Assembly: GCA_002794785.1 (NCBI GenBank)
Contig: NBBA01000012.1
Coordinates: forward strand, 1,364,001 to 1,428,000
Source: Coniferiporia sulphurascens
Lineage: Eukaryota > Basidiomycota > Agaricomycetes > Hymenochaetales > Hymenochaetaceae
DNA: 64,000 bases
Reading direction: 5' to 3'
In this document: piece after piece, positions 59,341-64,000 of the stretch
Position numbering within the stretch: the stretch's first letter is position 1
Layout of the letters: every line of letters begins with the position of its first letter
The notes under the pieces: model-generated
What the model saw: the letters and a program-made list of their open reading frames with translations, nothing else
The model's database searches: none
What the model was told of the DNA's origin: nothing
Translations under genes and position numbers: made by a program

Positions 59341-61683
59341 AGTAGTACAAGGAGGGGAGGTGGGGGAGGCTGGATACTGGGCTACTACGGACCTTGGCTG
59401 GGTTTATATGGGCTGGCTGGGCAAATATTTGTGGATCCGCTTCAGTACTGAAGGAAAGTTCTAATCCAGACTGATCGGGAAGATCCCTAGAAAAAGCCAG
59501 CTCTGGTTTGTCCGCAGTTTACGAGGGCATTTTCACACTAGGACAAGATACAGCACCACTAGCTCGCAGTTTTCGCTGTCCGGAAACACGGCAGCTTGTG
59601 TTCCCTAACAGAAATATGTGTGGAAAAAACGTGGATACAAGACAATAAGCAAAAAGGGGGAAGCTACACACTTGTTGAAAGTACTCAATTCGGAAAGCAC
59701 TCGAGTCGGAAAGAACACATGTCGGAAAGAACATCCGACCGACAAAATAGGCCTATAGGTGTCGCCGTAAGACCGTCCAGCTTCGTTGCCTATCGATACG
59801 CGGGTCCTAGCGACTTCAGAGTGGCCTGTAATCACGAGTTAGCGGTCTGAGAGCTGAACGACTTCCTAGACGTCAGAGTCGAGCATCCTTCAGATTACTA
59901 CGGTAATGGTTTTTGCATGTGACCCCTTACTATTCGGGAGCTGTGGTTAAGACGTCCTCGATTCGAATGGATGGGCGCAAGAAGATGATCTTGAGAATCC
60001 TGGTAGCATACACGATGAGCAGTTTATACGCCCGTTGTAAATGTGTGGAGTACCAAGGATATTGCAGAAGTGATATTTTGATCGAGACATACTACGCCAG
60101 TGGACAAAGTACGTAAAGCGCTCTCGGCAAGCTTCCGCGGCATAGGAATGCCCACGACGATCACCTACATCGGGTAGCTGAACCTTAAAGTAATGATGAT
60201 TTTGGTCTTGAACCTTGTTCAAAACCGCGTTCAACGAGCGATTGCTCTTCCTTGCAAAATTCAAATGTGCTCAAAGAGGCGGCCCCCTCATTCTTGTACA
60301 ACGTGTTCTGTTAGTAATCTAGTGGCAACACCAAGCAACCTCACAAAAAAGTCCCCTTCAAGTCCGCTAATCTCGTACTAAAATAACTTTTTCTCTCAAG
60401 CAGCAAGCTACTTTACCACAAGCTAATGTTCAATGTCGTAAATACATACATCTAACGCGGGTATACCGGTTGTTAAACACATAAGAGGGGGGGTGGTAAG
60501 AACTGTGGAGCGCACGATAACACGCATGTGCCGAAAAGGATATTGACATGCTCAAGAACTTGAACCTCAGCAGAATTGCAGTATTCAAGCAAGCGTGTGT
60601 TTTGATATCATAAAACATGTTTACAGAGAGAGTTGAAAGATCCACTCTTGTCTATGATAGGGAAAATCCGGTACGCATATAATCGACCGAGCAGACCAAA
60701 GGTCAGTCCCCCAATTCGTGGGCGCTGATTTGGCACTAACATCTGCGTCACGGTATTCTCCTACCATGCGTCAACTTGATAGGCCCGAGGTCATAAGTGA
60801 GCCGGTGCGATGCCAAAAAGTGAATTTGATTCAATACGCATCTGCTTCCGTTGGCATCCACGACGCTCACCGGAAGTCCGTCGTCGCGTGAAAGAATTGT
60901 TCCTTCAGAACTGCAAGCGCGTCCGTAGCCACATGCGTAATTGGGTCGAACCAAACGCAACACTCTTTACTCCGGGAAGCCGTTAAAGCAGTTACGACAT
61001 GACTGAACTATGTGTGAAAGAGTGTGTATAGGCCGTACATAAATATGATCGATGAGAGAACATGCCCGTCAGGCGAGGCGTTGTCCTCGTAGAATGGGGA
61101 CACTGGATTCTCGTGCTCAGCCCCCCCACTCCCCTATATTTTCTCGAAGTTGAGACTTTGGGGCGAAAGATCAAATTGAGGAGCCTTCAGCGCTCGACAA
61201 GACTGGAAAAAGTCGTGAGACAAAATATTAGATTACTCGTGCAATAAACAAGGGCTATGATGTGGGACGTATACAGAGCGAAATAGTGCATGATCATGAT
61301 GGCTAAACAGCTAGAAAAGAAAAGAGAGAAGGAGTAGTGAGAAACGGAGTGCGTATTATACGGAAAATGCGAAGAGAGAAGGAAGGAACTTCAGAAATAC
61401 CAAGCGGCGACAGCTGCAGACATCCTAGACGGAAAGATTTAAATAAGATAGCAACAAAGCTGCGGCTGAGGACGTTAACAATCACGATAGAAGATGAAGG
61501 GAAAAGGTCAAGAATGATAGACAGAAGGAGGACGAACTCAACATAACAAAAGGCGTTCAGGTCCACAAAAACAACATAACGATGATAATGACTCAAGTGC
61601 TCCAGTGTAAAAATACAGTACGTTCGAAACTTGTTAATAACCAGCCGACCGTTTTGTTTTAGAAAGAAGATAGAAAAGTGTTT
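59341..61683. other. 2.3-kb gene-free stretch
   Basis: Promoter side of the aquaglyceroporin and 3' flank of the RasGEF gene. Apart from a 16-base tandem repeat at 59690 nothing structured was found; open frames are short and unrelated to known families. Confidence 0.45.
59690..59737 (+). repeat. 16-base tandem repeat, three copies
   Basis: TCGGAAAGCACTCGAG, TCGGAAAGAACACATG and TCGGAAAGAACATCCG stand head to tail; a weaker fourth copy precedes them (about 59675-59689). Confidence 0.6.
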
Positions 61684-64000
61684 TTATGCGAGCGTCGTCT
61701 GCGAAGACGACGCTTGCGAACGGCCGCCCCAACTGAAAAGAGACGTTTTCAGCTCGCCAGTAGGCGTCTCTGCCGCCTGCTTCGGCTCCAACAGTTGACT
61801 AATATTTGTATCAGTTAGGGAGACTCGTCAGCAATGGGAGAAGTACGTGCCTTCGTCGATAAAGATCTTCTAAGTCGCCGTGTTCCTTCTTCGCTCTGTC
61901 AAGACAGAATTGCAAATAACTCTGTGCCTCCGGGATATCTTTCAGATGATACGGGACTTGGAAGCGCTGCATGTCTTGAACGATCCTTGCGAGCTTTTGA
62001 TACTTATTGAAATTCAACAGCTTCTTCTCTGGAGCCAACGGGGAGGCCCGGTGTGACGGATTGCCTTCGCGACAGAATGTAAGATCTGTCAAATATAAGC
62101 CTGTAATTAAACGTTTATCAGATGGAGCAGAATTAAAGATACTCGGAGCGCCTACCGAGGAAAGGGACTGCAGGGGGAGCCGTGTTTCGGAGCCGCAGCC
62201 GATACTCGTGGTAGTTCCGTGCATGGTCAGCTAGTCTCCTCAGTGCCTCGAGTTGAACTTTACTCTTTTGAGCAAGACCCTGAAGGTAACGCGTGAGGAA
62301 TGTCTTTCAAGTGATGGTGAAGTAGCGTGCTTACCGCCCACGTTTGGTGCAAGCGGGAGATAGTTGACGAATCCAGAGCAGCAAGGATCGATCGAGGCGT
62401 ACTGAAGTTGTTTAATGTCGTACAGCGCTTAAGAATGTGTCAGCAAATGAATCATATAAAGTACGTGATGGACCTACATCAGCGACCTTAATAAAGAATT
62501 TTACAAGGACAATGCGCCGCTTTACGTCTTGTTCCCCTAGAATTGACTCCGACACCCAACCGGTAATTGCTGTGCTCAAAGCACTAACTGCCTTTACATT
62601 TACCGCCGGGGACGCTCCAGGCATACCTATCTCGAGCATTTCTTCAGCAGAGATAGCACAATACAAAGAGCACTCTAAAAGAGTCATCTGACGCGCCAGT
62701 TCCAGCGCATCGAAATCTGTGACTGCAATCAACACAAAACTACCCGCTCGCAACGCACCGAGTAGCGTCTTCGTCATTGCAACTCTTGGTATCTCTGAAG
62801 GAGGCGCTCCAACGAGCGACGGATTAACTGGCATTACTGTGTCGCGTAATCGATCGCCAAGCCGCTGCCGCTCGGAAACGGGGCTGTTCGGCTGTGAAGC
62901 AGGAGTTGATTGGCGGGTGTTGATTAAGTCCTCAAGCCGTTGTGCGTGCACGGCGAAGACTTCTACCATTGGACCGCGAATGAGAGCATTCAGCACGGGG
63001 AGTGCCTCATCATCAGCCCCTGCGCGCCAGTATGCTTCAAGCCAAAGCCTCAAAAAATTTAACACCCGCAAACGGACAGGTACAAGTTTTCTTTGTTGCC
63101 AAAGCACTACATCAGACTCAGACAAGCCGTTTGGCTGTACTAAGTTGAACCGCGCTGCCAGTGCTCCTGCAAGGTCAGTGGGGGAGGCAAAAAGACGGAA
63201 AGTGTGGAAGAAAACGGCGGAGAATGCGGCATCCACAATTTGATCATGCGGGGTCATCTTCTCTACTAAAGCCTCGAACGTTGCCCCGACCAGATGTCCC
63301 TCGGAGTTGTAAGCGACATCTTGCGCGGCATAGTCGTGCGAGAGCGCCCAAGCAAGGGGGATACCATCTTCCGAGTTTGTCTGAGGTAATAATGGTAAAT
63401 CGCCATTGATTATCTTATTTTCCAAGTTATTGTGCCGCTGACTACCTTCCCAAGTCGTCGCATCGTCGATGGGATACGCGTCCTTTAGGGCTTGAGACGT
63501 AGGTGAAGGGTGATCTTCTTCTTCCTCCTCCTCCTCCTCCTCCTCTTCAATGAGGGTACTAGGAAGATTCGAGGCAGAAACAGCATACGAAGGACGGTCA
63601 TTCTCGGACATGAAACCCGATGGCATTTCAGCGCTGTCATCATCATCTGATTGGTCCTCCATGGGTATATGCGACTCATCCGATGTGCGTAATTTGACTT
63701 GGACAGTAACATCTTCGTTATGGAACTCATAGTCGGCTGTCGTCGTTGCGTATCCCATTTGAACCTGTTCGTGCAGTTCATCCAAAGTCTCAGGCAGGAC
63801 GGTTGCGCCGCTCGCTGCCGAAGCACGTCTAATGGCGTGTCCACGACCTCGTTCCACATCATAGTCCTGAGTTCGTCTTTGAAATTTGAGTTCACTTTCG
63901 GGTTCATCGTTCATGACTGCAGGCCTATCTGGTGGTGGTGTGGAATTATCCGACATTGGTGGCAACATAATTATAAACGGCGGGGCATTCAGCGGACGAG
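61684..64000 (-). CDS. Ras guanine-nucleotide exchange factor (5' part cut by window)
   Basis: CDC25-homology exchange factor for Ras-type GTPases. The frame is open to the right edge: codons before the first ATG read PLNAPPFIIM, so upstream exons probably lie outside and the N-terminus is missing. Visible: an acidic linker with an 11-Glu run, a RasGEF N-terminal (REM) region (GHLVGATFEALVEKMTPHDQ, FRLFASPTDLAGALAARFNL, RLRVLNFLRLWLEAYW), and the catalytic domain (FDALELARQMTLLECSLYCA, ITGWVSESILGEQDVKRRIV, LVKFFIKVAD, then LGLYLTDLTFCREGNPS-like sequence, KYQKLARIVQDMQRFQVPYH, EAQSYLQFCLDRAKKEHGDL). The last junction appears to use a GC donor, giving RRSQLLEPKQAAETPTG and the stop at 61684. 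Whether it has the SH3 domain of Cdc25p cannot be seen. Confidence 0.9.

Overview
The window is nuclear DNA of a filamentous basidiomycete, most likely an Agaricomycete. Almost every gene is broken by several short (about 50-110 nt) GT-AG introns. The protein families are fungal: a Qa-SNARE, a yeast-type chorismate mutase, an NCA2 homologue, Zn2Cys6 proteins and fungal THI4. A pair of DUF6533 membrane proteins is characteristic of mushroom-forming fungi. Gene order looks like ordinary core genome. There are no operons, CRISPR arrays, phage or plasmid features.

Layout, left to right (+ or - strand). 1-2.36 kb: no supported gene. 2.36-4.52 kb (+): RIO1 kinase of 40S ribosome maturation. 5.05-8.79 kb (-): GH92 alpha-mannosidase. 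9.46-12.0 kb (+): septin-like GTPase A. 12.6-13.7 kb (+): chorismate mutase with a 22-nt exon. 14.15-15.25 kb (+): THI4 thiazole synthase. 15.35-16.42 kb: a 1,035-bp retroelement-like insertion flanked by a perfect 15-bp target-site duplication. 16.53-18.11 kb (+): FMN 2-hydroxy-acid dehydrogenase / lactate monooxygenase-like enzyme. 18.64-21.84 kb (+): SLP1-type SUN-like ER protein. 22.27-23.85 kb (+): Aurora kinase. 24.69-27.03 and 30.56-32.78 kb (-): two paralogous DUF6533 membrane proteins, with a tRNA-Glu(UUC) between them. 33.6-34.8 kb (-): endosomal Qa-SNARE. 35.15-37.33 kb (-): unrecognised gene. 37.91-40.85 kb (+): AidB-like acyl-CoA dehydrogenase. 41.48-42.58 kb (-): Nas2/PSMD9 proteasome chaperone. 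43.03-47.76 kb (+): septin-like GTPase B running into a protein with two Zn2Cys6 clusters, possibly one fusion gene. 47.8-50.9 kb: gene-free low-complexity DNA. 50.96-53.53 kb (+): methylcrotonoyl-CoA carboxylase beta subunit. 54.50-56.53 kb (+): NCA2. 57.90-59.34 kb (-): aquaglyceroporin. 61.68 kb to the right edge (-): Ras guanine-nucleotide exchange factor, 5' end cut by the window.

The genes do not form one pathway. They cover ribosome biogenesis, aromatic amino-acid and thiamine synthesis, lactate and leucine/acyl-CoA oxidation, ER/Golgi quality control and glycan trimming, endosomal fusion, mitosis and Ras signalling. The most unusual locus is septin-like gene B: it has a Walker A loop one residue short, and its frame can only be followed into the double zinc-cluster protein, which has no start codon of its own before the clusters except a late one. 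The second theme is quality. Three otherwise conserved genes (SLP1, the acyl-CoA dehydrogenase, MCC-beta) contain five single-base frameshifts, several in homopolymers. That pattern points to residual assembly indels at least as much as to gene decay.
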